Source: Bacteroidia bacterium (GTDB lineage: Bacteria; Bacteroidota; Bacteroidia; Cytophagales; Flammeovirgaceae). From it: a stretch of 63,852 bases of DNA. Each line of letters starts with the position of its first letter. Position 1 is the stretch's first letter. Of this stretch, positions 9,477 through 18,726 are shown one piece after another. The DNA lies in assembly GCA_030425505.1 (NCBI GenBank), contig JAUIAB010000017.1:1-63852 (forward strand), given 5' to 3'. The notes beneath the pieces are model-generated. The model made no database searches. It was not told the origin of the DNA and saw nothing but the letters and a program-made list of their open reading frames with translations. The position numbers and the translations under genes are program-made.

Positions 9477-11297
9477 AGTATTAGGCACAAGAGGTTTGTT
9501 TTCTCCTTCTCCACTCCACGAAAGTCTACTCTCTAATATTCCATTAGTAGTTAAATATTCTACTACAGATTTTGCTCTTTTCTCAGATAGTAATAGATTA
9601 TTTTCTTTGCTCCCAACATCATCTGTATGAGCCTCAAAATGTATTTTAACATCAGGCGTATTTTTCAATATATACAGAAGCTTCAAAAGTTCTGTCTTAG
9701 AAGTTTCTAAAATTTCTGCTGACCCAAAGTCAAAGTATATATTGTTTAGCACCACTTTTTTATTTTTTTGTATAGGTACTAAATCAATATTTCTCACAAG
9801 AGTATCAAGGTACAGTACGTTTTTGTAGTCTACCTTCACACTTTGGAAGAAATAACCTTTTTTAGATATATGTAGTGCATACTCATTCCCTTCCGGAATT
9901 ACCATCAAATAATTACCTGTTAAAGAATCACTAGTGCAGCTAAAAATTAGCTTATTTTTTGAAGTAAGTTCTAAAAAGGATGGAATAAGTCTTTTTGTAT
10001 CAGCGTCTCTAACTCTACCTTTCAAATAGCCTGCTTTTTTACCAAGGTCTAAACTGGCAGGTAAATCAAAGTAGACTAGTTCAGAAAAGTTTTTACTATC
10101 TATACTATAATATGCTTTACTCAAGGAAGGATTTATGTAAATACCAATTTGGTTATTATAATCATTTATTGGATGAGGAAGAGATTTAACCTCACTCCAT
10201 GAGCTCCCGTTATTAATGCTGAAATACAAATCATACCCTCCTAATCCATGTCTTCCTGAAGATGAAAAAAATAAACTTTCCCCATTTGCATGAATAAAAG
10301 GAGCTATATCATCTTCTGAAGTATTTATTTCTTGACCCAGATTTTCAGCTTTACTCCACTCACCACTCTCATTCTTTTTAGACAACCAAATATCCTTTTT
10401 TCCCATACCTCCTGGTCTATCAGAGGAAAAAAATAACGCCCTTCCATCCGCAGATAAGGATGGCTGCGATTCCCAATACTTTGTATTAATTTCTTTTCCT
10501 AAATTGATAGGCGTACTCCATTTATCACCATTTCTAATTGAGTAATACAAATCACAACTTCCAAGGTTCTTTCTTTTATATCCTTTACCACAAAAAGTAA
10601 ACACCATAATTCTTCCATCTGCAGAAATGGTATTTGTTCCTTCTCTCTCTAGTGTTTTTAGCTCTTTTATTTCATTAGGCTTACTCCAAGTATTATTATT
10701 TAGTAATTCACTTTGAAATATATTTTCATCAAAAGCATTATCCCTTGAAGTAAAAATTAAATTTTCTTCATCTGCTGTTAATACTGGAAAGTAAGCATCA
10801 ATGGAGACATCATCCTCCCATTTAACTTTTTTTATCTTAATAGTTATAGGATTACTAACATTGAAAATGGCAACCTCATATTTATTTTTATAGGAGCTAT
10901 AAACTTTTTTTGAATCAGCATCTAGCTGCTTGGTTAAAAGAAGTTCTATATATTTTTTAGCAAGTTCATACTTTCCACTTTGCCACTTCCATTCTGCTAC
11001 TTCTGCAAAAAGTGGATTATACTTTTCTTCTGAAGGATTTTTTTTTATAAGCTCTTCTGCATAAAATAGAGCCTTATCTTTCTCTCCTATAAGTTTTAAT
11101 AGCCCATAGGCTTTAAAGTAAGCGTCAAACTGTTTAGGCTCTTTTTTTATGATTTTATTGTATATTTCTTCTGCTTCAAAAAACTTTCTCTCTCTTTTGA
11201 AAGCTTCCGCTTTTTCAAAAAGTTTAACTCGAGTTTCATTTCTTAAATCTTGAGCTGCTATTTTCCTAGAAAATAAAAGAATAAGGGTAATAAACAT
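9426..11297 (-). CDS. exported TPR-PD40-OmpA family protein
   Basis: This is an envelope protein that likely ties the outer membrane to peptidoglycan. Order of parts in 623 residues: short signal peptide (MFITLILLFSRKIAAQ), TPR-like helices (about 20-125), PD40/WD40-like propeller repeats (about 160-410; DGRALFFSSDRPGGMGKKDI is a typical blade), a carboxypeptidase-regulatory-like beta domain (about 415-485), and a C-terminal OmpA domain (about 505-623) with the peptidoglycan-binding pattern FEAHTDDVGS...LSEKRAKSVVEYL...NRRIEF. The frame is open upstream but offers no earlier ATG. It is last in the minus-strand series that begins with siaB, 96 bp after the preceding small exported protein. Confidence 0.9.
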   Translation of the reverse strand: MFITLILLFSRKIAAQDLRNETRVKLFEKAEAFKRERKFFEAEEIYNKIIKKEPKQFDAYFKAYGLLKLIGEKDKALFYAEELIKKNPSEEKYNPLFAEVAEWKWQSGKYELAKKYIELLLTKQLDADSKKVYSSYKNKYEVAIFNVSNPITIKIKKVKWEDDVSIDAYFPVLTADEENLIFTSRDNAFDENIFQSELLNNNTWSKPNEIKELKTLEREGTNTISADGRIMVFTFCGKGYKRKNLGSCDLYYSIRNGDKWSTPINLGKEINTKYWESQPSLSADGRALFFSSDRPGGMGKKDIWLSKKNESGEWSKAENLGQEINTSEDDIAPFIHANGESLFFSSSGRHGLGGYDLYFSINNGSSWSEVKSLPHPINDYNNQIGIYINPSLSKAYYSIDSKNFSELVYFDLPASLDLGKKAGYLKGRVRDADTKRLIPSFLELTSKNKLIFSCTSDSLTGNYLMVIPEGNEYALHISKKGYFFQSVKVDYKNVLYLDTLVRNIDLVPIQKNKKVVLNNIYFDFGSAEILETSKTELLKLLYILKNTPDVKIHFEAHTDDVGSKENNLLLSEKRAKSVVEYLTTNGILESRLSWSGEGENKPLVPNTSDYKRSLNRRIEFMLK

Positions 11298-11393
11298 AAC
11301 AATTATTACCCTTTCATCTAACTTATAAATATATCTTCTCTCTGGTATTTTTATTTTTATTTAAACTATAGAAAAATTCTTATCAATTTTTTA

Positions 11394-11828
11394 TTACCTC
11401 TTAAACCCTAAAACTGCTGCTCCACAGTAGCTCTTTGAATCTTTAAATGTAAAAGAAAGATAATAAATCCCTGTGGCTCTACACTTATATGTCCAGCTCT
11501 GTAAAAATTTATTATTATAGAAGCTTGTCACAATTTTTCTTCTTCTAGAATCATATAGTGTTCCTATTATACCTCTAGCTCCTCCATCATTTCCGTGAAT
11601 CTGAAGTTGATAGTTACTGTCTTTACTAAAGACACAGGTATACTCAATTCTCCTTCTTGCCCCTCTCCTACCATCAATTCTATAGCTCTTATAAAAAGAA
11701 AAACCAGGAGAAAGTTCTTTCATACTTTTATTTACATAAAGCTCAGAGTTACATTGAGCATTTACAGAATTATCTATAAGGAAGAAAGATGCGATAAGAA
11801 ATGAAGAAAAAATAAACAGCCTTTTCAT
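11394..11828 (-). CDS. small exported cysteine-containing protein, function unknown
   Basis: It has 144 residues with a clear signal peptide (MKRLFIFSSFLIASFFLIDN, cleavage after VNA). The mature part is basic (GRRGARRRIEY, SRRRK) and holds four cysteines, suggesting disulfides, and reads as beta-rich (IYYLSFTFKDS). I recognise no family. It stands 55 bp after the 300-residue exported protein and 96 bp before the OmpA gene, all on the minus strand, so a shared envelope role is plausible but not shown. Confidence 0.7.
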   Translation of the reverse strand: MKRLFIFSSFLIASFFLIDNSVNAQCNSELYVNKSMKELSPGFSFYKSYRIDGRRGARRRIEYTCVFSKDSNYQLQIHGNDGGARGIIGTLYDSRRRKIVTSFYNNKFLQSWTYKCRATGIYYLSFTFKDSKSYCGAAVLGFKR

Positions 11829-11883
11829 ATTGTTTTATTTAGGTATTGTCAAATTTATAATTATTTGTAATTATTTATAAAAA

Positions 11884-12786
11884 TTAGTTAATCATTTTGT
11901 TTCTAATTGACCTAACTAAACTCGTAATAGTCTGCACATCAGCATCTGTTATATTTACTGTACTCTCAGAAGAGTCTTCAACTATCAATTGACCATCAAC
12001 GATCTTTTGTGTTGCTGCTCCAAATGTAGTCTCTATACTAATAGCATCATATATATCATATAGCTCATTCAGGTCATTTATCAATTCTGGGAAGTAAGGT
12101 TTTGTCTTATAGAATTCTAATGCAGAAAGAAGTTGTTCTAAAACTATTTTCTGCTCTCCAATTTTTTCTCGTAACACATCATTTTTTTTCCTCTCATATA
12201 CCTTTGTAGTAAGATACAAACCTTCTATCCAGTTACCTGTAAGTATTAATACACTTAGGTTATCTCTGCTTTGTTTTTGAAGGTGATGATTTATCTTCTC
12301 TAGGTTTGAAGTCGTTTGAGCAATTAATTGATCAATATTGTTTGCACTTTCCAGCAAACCTTTTAGCGTTTCATAGTCAAAGAACTGCCCTATGCTTAAA
12401 CCATCTGCCAAGCTTTTTACTGAATTCAAATACGTGATTGCATCTTGGTTTTTTCCATACATGTTAGCTAAACCAAGGTCAGTTCCATAGATACCAAGAT
12501 TTATTGCCTTTTTGTAGCTAGATGAATACTTAGAAGAATTGCTTGTAGGGTTTAAGTCAGCTTTATTGTATAGATTACCTCCTTCTTTTATTATTGTAGT
12601 TATTTCTACAGGTGATGGGATAGACTCCAAAATGATTTTAATAAAGCTTTCTTCATCTTGTAATTCTTTTTTGTTAATTTTTTCTTTTTCACCTGATGAT
12701 GCTTTTGCTGGTACTATTTGCATTACAACTAGCATAAGAAGTGCTACAGAGGCTGCAATTTGTTTTATTTTCTTCATCTTTGACAA
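11884..12786 (-). CDS. exported helical protein, function unknown
   Basis: It has 300 residues with an N-terminal signal peptide (QIAASVALLMLVVMQIVPAK, then ASSGEKEK). The rest is mostly helical, with stretches such as NNIDQLIAQTTSNLEKINHH that could form coiled coil. I do not recognise a family. It directly follows the TerB-ABCG transporter (57 bp), which makes it a candidate partner or cargo of that transporter; that is inference from position only. M1 and M4 are both possible starts. Confidence 0.7.
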   Translation of the reverse strand: MSKMKKIKQIAASVALLMLVVMQIVPAKASSGEKEKINKKELQDEESFIKIILESIPSPVEITTIIKEGGNLYNKADLNPTSNSSKYSSSYKKAINLGIYGTDLGLANMYGKNQDAITYLNSVKSLADGLSIGQFFDYETLKGLLESANNIDQLIAQTTSNLEKINHHLQKQSRDNLSVLILTGNWIEGLYLTTKVYERKKNDVLREKIGEQKIVLEQLLSALEFYKTKPYFPELINDLNELYDIYDAISIETTFGAATQKIVDGQLIVEDSSESTVNITDADVQTITSLVRSIRNKMIN

Positions 12787-12843
12787 TATTTTATATTTCC
12801 TAAACGTAAAATAGTACGGTTTTATTACTTAAAATGTTTTTTA

Positions 12844-15800
12844 TCAAAATAATTTACTAAATATTATTTCTACTCCTCGCACAAATTTAGCAAGCAAATC
12901 ATAATAAAGAGTGATGAATAAAGCTAAAGTCATCATCCAGATGACTGCTAAGTTAAAATAATAGGTATTAAACATCATATTTGCAAAACTTTTAACTGGA
13001 GCAAAAAAGTGTGTCCGGTAATTTACAGGGTTTCCATCTACATACGGTAAATTAAAAATGGGATCCATTACCTGAATAATTCTGTCTCCTTTCAAAATTA
13101 CTTTTGTAGTTGAGTTATTATTTTTAAGTAATTCATGTAACTCATCATTATAATATTCACTTTGAAGCCTTGAAACATCCATATTTTCTGTTTTTAGTGC
13201 CTGGCTCAAAACATATAATACCGAATCTCTCGCTTCTGATGCTACTATCAAATTTTTTGTATAATAATTATTTGCATCTTCAAGCGTTAGAAGCAAACTA
13301 TCAGCAATAGTTGAATTGAAATCTCCTACTTCTATCTTATTTAATATTCCTCGTCTTAGATTTTTTCTAAAATACTCGTCTTTGCTAAGTTCATTTTTAA
13401 TAATTGCCAAATCTCCCTTCAATAAAGTTCGAATTGAATCCCCTCTAAAATCAGAATTATAAGCACTCTTATTGATTAAGTTTTCCATTTCTGGCTTCCA
13501 GTAGGTAAGTTTAAAATTACACTGACTACTCCTCATGTCATATTGAAATATGTGCTTCTCGTACTCATTCTCTTTGTATTGCTCAACTGCAATTGCTTCA
13601 TATCCCCACCTGGAAGCCATGAAGTCAGCAATCAAAGGTACTTTACCATATTCGCTTAGTTTATTGTTTAGTTTTTCATAGTCAAAAATAATCCCACTTA
13701 ATATCATTTGCGGTATTAGCAATATTGGAATAAGTATGTATACGGTAATAGCAGAATTGAATGCTGAGGAAATATTTAGACCTATTACATTAGCATGACA
13801 AGAAACAGTAAATAAAGCAAGCCAATACATAATATTCATCCCTTCAATATCAAGAATTAGATTCCCAACAAGTGCAAATGATAGAGTTTGTATAGCCGAT
13901 AAAAGAAATAGAGTAACTATTTTAGATACTAGATAGCTACTACGGCTTAAGTTCAGGAACTGTTCACGTTTTAGTATCTTTCTGTCTTTAATAATCTCTT
14001 CAGCACTAACCGTAAGCCCCATAAAAAGAGCAATAATGATACAGATTAATATATAAGCAGGAATATTGTCATTATTTCTAAAAATGTATTCTCCGTTAAT
14101 ATCTTCTCGGTATCTAATTACTAATGATAATAATGCTGCTAATAGTGGTGCTTCCAAAAGGTTTATTACCATATACTGAGCATTACTCACCTTAGATAAG
14201 AAGTCTCTTATGGTGAATATTCTCGTCTGAGTAAACTTGGAAGGTATATGAAGAGGTTTAGGAGGGGCTTCCTTTACTTCTTCCACGTAACGCATTTTGT
14301 GGTTTTCTAAAAATAGTTTATGCCACTCTAAAGGAGTTACTTTTCTTTTTTCTGTAAACTCACCATATTCATCTACTACTCTTGATTCAATTATGTTAAA
14401 TAGCTGTTCTACATTTACATTTCCACATGTAGTACATTGCCCTTTATCACTACCAACCTGCCCAGAAGCAGATTTAAAGTAAGTTATGCCTTCTACTGGG
14501 TTACCAAAGAATATAGGATAGCCTCCTGTATCCATCAATAACATTTTATCAAACATTTTGTATATATCTGATGATGGCTGATGGATAACAACAAATATGA
14601 GCTTGCCTTTAAGTGATAATTCTTTTAAAAGGTCTATTACATTTTCTGAATCTCTTGAGGATAAACCTGAAGTTGGCTCATCAACAAACATTACCGAAGG
14701 CTCTCTTATTAGCTCAAGAGCAATATTTAACCTTTTCCTTTGCCCTCCGCTTATTTTTTTATTTAATACGCTTCCAACTCTTAAATTCTTGATTTTTTCA
14801 AGACCTAAACTTGAAAGAACATCTACTACCTTTTCGTGTATTTCTTTTTTTCTCAGGTTTTTAAAGCAAAGCTTGGCATTATAGTAAAGGTTCTGGTAAA
14901 CAGTCAGCTCTTCAATTAGTAAATCATCTTGGGATATGTAGCCTATTACCCCTTCAATTTTTTTATTTTCTCGATGAATATCTATTCCATTGATCTTTAC
15001 TGTTCCCTTAGAGGGTCTTTCAATTCCAGCTAATGTATTTAACAGTGTAGTTTTTCCAGCTCCACTTGCTCCCATTATTCCTATCAATGTGCCAGGACCT
15101 TCAGAGATATTAATATCTCTAATTCCTATTTGCCCATTTGGAAACTTAAATTCAACACTTTCTACATTAAATGAAATGCTCTTTTGGTTTTCCTCTCGAG
15201 CAAATGCATTCACTAAATCACTATAATATAGAGGAGCCCCTTTTGGTGTTTTAATTACACTTCCTGGAGAAAACTGAGAGATAGTATTTTTCTTTATTAT
15301 TTGTCCATTAAGTATGATTTCTCCATCTCCCGTGTATTTAGTAAAATACAAGCCAACGCTTTTAAGCTGAATGAATATTATTTCACCATCTAATAAACCA
15401 GAGTATAAAAACCTAAGCTTACTATCAACTGGTGGTTTTTCATCACCAAATATTAGTATATCGTCATTATTGAGATTAGAAGAGTGTACTTCTTTAATGA
15501 AGCTCTCTAAAAGAGAATATTCCTCAGAAGGAATATTAAATGCATCAGAAACTGTATTAATAATTTCCATTCGCTGAGGAGTGAAAGCACGGTCTGATGC
15601 AACTAATTCAAGTAGTTTAATTAAAACTATTGCTTTTTGCTTCTGGTTGAGAGTTTTGTTTATTTTTTTACACAGAGCCAGTGTTCTAACAGAATCTTTT
15701 ACACTGGTTAATTTACTTTTTCTCTCTTTTTTCTCTGTTACATCTGCCGTATCTTCTTCTCTCTTATTATACCCTGAGTTTTCGTCATAAACTGCCATAT

Positions 15801-15939
15801 ACTCTTCCAGGGTCTGTTTGTCAAGCTCTTGCCTAAAAAAACGAAGGACAAATTTTCTCTCAATATCTGTTACTCCTCCATCCTGTTTGGAAATGATTGC
15901 GAACAATTGAGTTAGGGCTTTTAATATTTCTTCACTCAT
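12844..15939 (-). CDS. TerB-ABCG fusion: ABC transporter ATPase with membrane domain
   Basis: A single 1031-residue chain combines a TerB-like helical domain (about 1-130), a small beta domain (about 150-235), an ABC ATPase and an ABC2-type membrane domain, the ABCG half-transporter order. ATPase motifs: Walker A GASGAGKTT (from 290), Q-loop ISQDD, signature ISGGQRKRLNI, Walker B VMFVDEPTSG, H-loop VIHQPSS. A CTTCGNV motif follows the ATPase. The membrane part has a hydrophobic cluster (LLEAPLLAALLSLVIRYRED onward), a long soluble loop of about 200 residues and a last helix near the end. The substrate is unknown. Upstream are siaC and siaB, downstream two exported proteins, so regulated export or envelope work is likely. 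A hairpin separates it from siaC. Confidence 0.88.
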   Translation of the reverse strand: MSEEILKALTQLFAIISKQDGGVTDIERKFVLRFFRQELDKQTLEEYMAVYDENSGYNKREEDTADVTEKKERKSKLTSVKDSVRTLALCKKINKTLNQKQKAIVLIKLLELVASDRAFTPQRMEIINTVSDAFNIPSEEYSLLESFIKEVHSSNLNNDDILIFGDEKPPVDSKLRFLYSGLLDGEIIFIQLKSVGLYFTKYTGDGEIILNGQIIKKNTISQFSPGSVIKTPKGAPLYYSDLVNAFAREENQKSISFNVESVEFKFPNGQIGIRDINISEGPGTLIGIMGASGAGKTTLLNTLAGIERPSKGTVKINGIDIHRENKKIEGVIGYISQDDLLIEELTVYQNLYYNAKLCFKNLRKKEIHEKVVDVLSSLGLEKIKNLRVGSVLNKKISGGQRKRLNIALELIREPSVMFVDEPTSGLSSRDSENVIDLLKELSLKGKLIFVVIHQPSSDIYKMFDKMLLMDTGGYPIFFGNPVEGITYFKSASGQVGSDKGQCTTCGNVNVEQLFNIIESRVVDEYGEFTEKRKVTPLEWHKLFLENHKMRYVEEVKEAPPKPLHIPSKFTQTRIFTIRDFLSKVSNAQYMVINLLEAPLLAALLSLVIRYREDINGEYIFRNNDNIPAYILICIIIALFMGLTVSAEEIIKDRKILKREQFLNLSRSSYLVSKIVTLFLLSAIQTLSFALVGNLILDIEGMNIMYWLALFTVSCHANVIGLNISSAFNSAITVYILIPILLIPQMILSGIIFDYEKLNNKLSEYGKVPLIADFMASRWGYEAIAVEQYKENEYEKHIFQYDMRSSQCNFKLTYWKPEMENLINKSAYNSDFRGDSIRTLLKGDLAIIKNELSKDEYFRKNLRRGILNKIEVGDFNSTIADSLLLTLEDANNYYTKNLIVASEARDSVLYVLSQALKTENMDVSRLQSEYYNDELHELLKNNNSTTKVILKGDRIIQVMDPIFNLPYVDGNPVNYRTHFFAPVKSFANMMFNTYYFNLAVIWMMTLALFITLYYDLLAKFVRGVEIIFSKLF

Positions 15940-15976
15940 TTTTTTTAAGGTATGGCTATTTCATAAATATGACTAT

Positions 15977-16023
15977 AAAAAAAGTTAAGCCTTAACTCTT
16001 TAATTTTTAATGAGCTAAGGCTT
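15977..16023 (-). terminator. hairpin with T-run between siaC and the ABC gene
   Basis: On the minus strand AAGCCTTAGCTC (16023-16012) pairs with GAGTTAAGGCTT (15998-15987), 12 bp with one G-U, followed 3 bases later by seven T. It lies in the 115-bp gap between siaC and the TerB-ABCG gene and looks like an intrinsic terminator or attenuator. Confidence 0.6.
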
Positions 16024-16054
16024 TAGGTTTTTAAATCACTTTTTAATCTACTTC

Positions 16055-16417
16055 TTAATACGTTTTAAATTCAAACGGTAATTCTACTAATTCTGAGAAC
16101 TCTTCTCCAGCCTCTTCCATATCCTCATCATCTTCATGAAAGTACCAGACAATGGTAGTTCCTTCTATTTCAGCTAAGTCTGATAATATATCTAGTATCA
16201 GCTTTGATGATGCCGTATTAAAGTATTCTAATTTGACTTCAAAAACTGTCTCACTATTTGGGTCATTCGAATATTCTTCTATCCAATCTAATACTGGCTG
16301 GAAAAACTCTGCAGAGTCCTCTGGAAGAGACCTTCCAGACAACTCAAAAATACCATTCTCTTTATCTAAAATTACTTTTGGTGTATCTTCTGTTCCCTCT
16401 AGATTTAAGGTATCCAT
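16055..16417 (-). CDS. siaC: SiaC-family regulatory phosphoprotein (DUF1987)
   Basis: SiaC in Pseudomonas is a small protein phosphorylated by SiaB on Thr68 and dephosphorylated by SiaA; the unmodified form binds a diguanylate cyclase and controls aggregation. This 120-residue protein has the family layout: GIFELSGRSLPEDSAEFFQP, then LEYFNTASSKLILDIL, in which the Thr is residue 68 by direct count. The C-terminus is strongly acidic (HEDDEDMEEAGEEF). It follows siaB by 12 bp. No GGDEF protein and no PP2C phosphatase lie in this window, so the output partner here must differ or lie elsewhere. Confidence 0.85.
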   Translation of the reverse strand: MDTLNLEGTEDTPKVILDKENGIFELSGRSLPEDSAEFFQPVLDWIEEYSNDPNSETVFEVKLEYFNTASSKLILDILSDLAEIEGTTIVWYFHEDDEDMEEAGEEFSELVELPFEFKTY

Positions 16418-16429
16418 ATCTTTCTTGAA

Positions 16430-16972
16430 TTAACTTCTGTGTATTGTAGTTTGTAAAGAAAAAAAGCTAAACTTTTGATTAACTGGTTCAAAGTCAAATT
16501 TAAGCTTATTTCCTGACTTTCTTGCCATATCTACCAAACCAAGACCTGCTCCTCCTTTTTCAGATAGCTTACCAGCTTTTATTATTTCCTTATATAGCTC
16601 CTTCAAGCCACTTTTATCCAGGCTATTAATCTTATCTAATTTATTTTTTAAGCTATCGACACTGTCTTTTCTAACAATGTTTCCAGACGTGATGAAATAT
16701 TCTTTTTCTTGTTTGCCTATCATAAAAATGGCATTATTTTTTGCCTTTGATTTTTCATCAAAGCTTTCTGCGTGCTTACTAATATTTTGCAAACACTCAA
16801 CCATTACGTTGAAAACTTTACGCTTTACACTTGATTCTTCCCCTGATGAATCCATATTACGTTCTGCCATGGATAAAACTGCTTTCGTAATATCCTGCGT
16901 AAACTCTCCCTCATAAATTAATATGAGGTCTTGTGTTTGCATTATCTTATGTAATTCATAAATAAATTTCAT
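16430..16972 (-). CDS. siaB: SiaB-family protein kinase
   Basis: The 180-residue protein is a HATPase-fold kinase of the SiaB type, which phosphorylates SiaC. Family features seen: LIYEGEFTQDITKAVLSMAE near the N-terminus, the N-box-like segment VMVECLQNISKHAES, and the C-terminal ATP-lid region EKGGAGLGLVDMARKSG. It begins the minus-strand series siaB-siaC-(hairpin)-abc-exported genes. M1 (used) and M11 are both possible starts; M1 keeps the usual family N-terminus. The start region is divergent from ytxJ, with about 150 bp shared upstream sequence. Confidence 0.85.
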   Translation of the reverse strand: MKFIYELHKIMQTQDLILIYEGEFTQDITKAVLSMAERNMDSSGEESSVKRKVFNVMVECLQNISKHAESFDEKSKAKNNAIFMIGKQEKEYFITSGNIVRKDSVDSLKNKLDKINSLDKSGLKELYKEIIKAGKLSEKGGAGLGLVDMARKSGNKLKFDFEPVNQKFSFFSLQTTIHRS

Positions 16973-17120
16973 ACTAACTTTCCTTCATAGCCATAAAGTG
17001 AATATACTCATTTCTTTGTACGGCGACGAAAATTATAACTTTTTGCTAATATTCGCAATTTAAATGTTTAGTAATAGATCTTTTTAGAACGATTATAACC
17101 ATTATTATGTTTTTTTGTTC

Positions 17121-17465
17121 ATGAGTTGGAAAGAATTGAAAAGTGATCAGGATCTTGATTTTGCAATAGCACTCACAAATCAAACCCCTATAATGCTATT
17201 TAAACATAGTACCAGATGCTCTATTAGCACAACAGCTCTCTCAAGACTTGAAAGAAACTGGAATGATGGTATTGATATTCAACCTTTTTTTTTAGACTTA
17301 ATACAATACAGAAGTTTATCTAATTTGATTGAAAATAAATTTTTTATAAAACATGAATCTCCTCAAGTTTTAGTCTTGTATAAAGGGGAATGCATCTATC
17401 ATGCTTCTCACCTGGAAATTAACTATAAAAGTATTACAAAGGCCACTTCAAGTTTTACTCAGTAA
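17121..17465 (+). CDS. ytxJ: YtxJ-type monothiol bacilliredoxin
   Basis: A small thioredoxin-fold protein of the bacillithiol system, expected to remove bacillithiol from proteins. The fold starts at MSWKELKS and has a single active-site cysteine, Cys33, in FKHSTRCSIS; the ending VLYKGECIYHASH is the typical last part of the fold. I start at the ATG at 17121, since the TTG two codons earlier adds nothing. bshA follows at 27 bp on the same strand, which supports the bacillithiol role. Confidence 0.88.
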   Translation: MSWKELKSDQDLDFAIALTNQTPIMLFKHSTRCSISTTALSRLERNWNDGIDIQPFFLDLIQYRSLSNLIENKFFIKHESPQVLVLYKGECIYHASHLEINYKSITKATSSFTQ

Positions 17466-17492
17466 ACTTTCAATTTAATTAAAGTTGTTTTT

Positions 17493-18638
17493 TTGGATAA
17501 AAAATTAAAAATAGGTATTATCTGCTATCCTACCTACGGTGGCAGTGGAGTTGTAGCAACAGAATTGGGAAAAGGGCTAGCTAATAAAGGACATCAAATC
17601 CATTTTATTACTTATGAGCAACCTACCAGACTTGATCTTCTTTCCGAAAATTTATTTTATCATAAGGTAGACTTTAGACAGTATCCTCTTTTTAAGTTTC
17701 CTCCTTATGAGTTGGCGCTTGCAAGTAAAATTGTAAATGTGGTACTTAACGAAAAGTTGGATTTGCTGCATGTGCATTACGCTATACCTCATGCTTCAGC
17801 CGCATATTTGGCAAAACAGGTTCTTAAGGAAAAGAATATTTCTATACCTTTTATTACCACACTTCATGGTACTGATATTACCTTGGTTGGTAAAGACGAG
17901 AGTTATGAGCCTGTTGTCTCTTTCAGCATTAATCAGTCAGATGGAGTAACTTCAGTATCTCAAAGTTTAAAAGAAGAAACTTTAGCTTTTTTTGATATTA
18001 ATAATGATATTACTGTAATTCCTAATTTTATTGATCTTAAAAGATTTAAAAAAACAGCTAAAGACCACTTCAAAAAGGCAATAAGCCCTCATGGAGAAAA
18101 GCTAATTACTCATACTTCTAACTTCAGAAAAGTAAAAAGAGTAGAAGACGTAGTAAAAGTATTTGAACTTATTTTAAAAAAAGGAGCTTGTGCAAAACTT
18201 TTATTGGTTGGTGATGGCCCTGAAAGAAGACATATTGAAGAACTATGTCATGAGAAAAGCTTATTCCATCATGTTCGTTTTCTAGGTAAAATTGAGGCTA
18301 TTGAAGAGGTGCTTTCTATTTCAGACTTATTTATAATGCCTTCGGAGAAAGAGAGTTTTGGTCTTGCAGCTCTAGAAGCTATGGCTTGTGAGGTTCCTAT
18401 TCTGACTACTAATACTGGAGGTCTGCCAGAGTTAAATATCCATGGAGAAACTGGTTTTATGAGTAACATAGGAGATATAGAAGAGATGGCTAAAAATGCT
18501 CTTTTTATTTTAGAAGATAAAAACTTACCAAAATTCAAAAGAGCTGCACTTCTTAGGGCAAAGGATTTTGATATCCATAAGGTCTTGCCGAGGTATGAAG
18601 AGTTTTACTTTGAAGTATTGGAAGGTTTTAGTGGATGA
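17493..18638 (+). CDS. bshA: BshA: N-acetyl-alpha-D-glucosaminyl L-malate synthase
   Basis: BshA transfers GlcNAc from UDP-GlcNAc to L-malate, the first step of bacillithiol synthesis. The 381-residue GT4 glycosyltransferase shows the family N-terminus KIGIICYPTYGGSGVVATEL, HVHYAIPHA, TLHGTDITLVG, the donor-site stretch LLVGDGPER and the EX7E-like ESFGLAALEAMA. The frame has no ATG near the N-terminus; TTG at 17493 gives the normal family start, so a rare start codon is inferred. It forms an operon with ytxJ. The bshB and bshC genes are not in this window. Confidence 0.93.
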   Translation: MDKKLKIGIICYPTYGGSGVVATELGKGLANKGHQIHFITYEQPTRLDLLSENLFYHKVDFRQYPLFKFPPYELALASKIVNVVLNEKLDLLHVHYAIPHASAAYLAKQVLKEKNISIPFITTLHGTDITLVGKDESYEPVVSFSINQSDGVTSVSQSLKEETLAFFDINNDITVIPNFIDLKRFKKTAKDHFKKAISPHGEKLITHTSNFRKVKRVEDVVKVFELILKKGACAKLLLVGDGPERRHIEELCHEKSLFHHVRFLGKIEAIEEVLSISDLFIMPSEKESFGLAALEAMACEVPILTTNTGGLPELNIHGETGFMSNIGDIEEMAKNALFILEDKNLPKFKRAALLRAKDFDIHKVLPRYEEFYFEVLEGFSG

Positions 18639-18684
18639 TTTTGCATAAAATTTTGCTGCCTCTTTCATTATTTGGTAACTAACA

Positions 18685-18702
18685 TTAATCTTAGAAGATT
18701 AA
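18685..18702. terminator. inverted repeat between bshA and the sensor kinase
   Basis: TTAATCTT AG AAGATTAA is a perfect 8-bp inverted repeat in the 88-bp gap between convergent bshA and the histidine kinase gene. On the minus strand it is preceded, not followed, by T bases, and the loop is only two bases, so a terminator role is weak. Confidence 0.25.
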
Positions 18703-18726
18703 AAAAAGGCAGATTTTAATTAGAAT

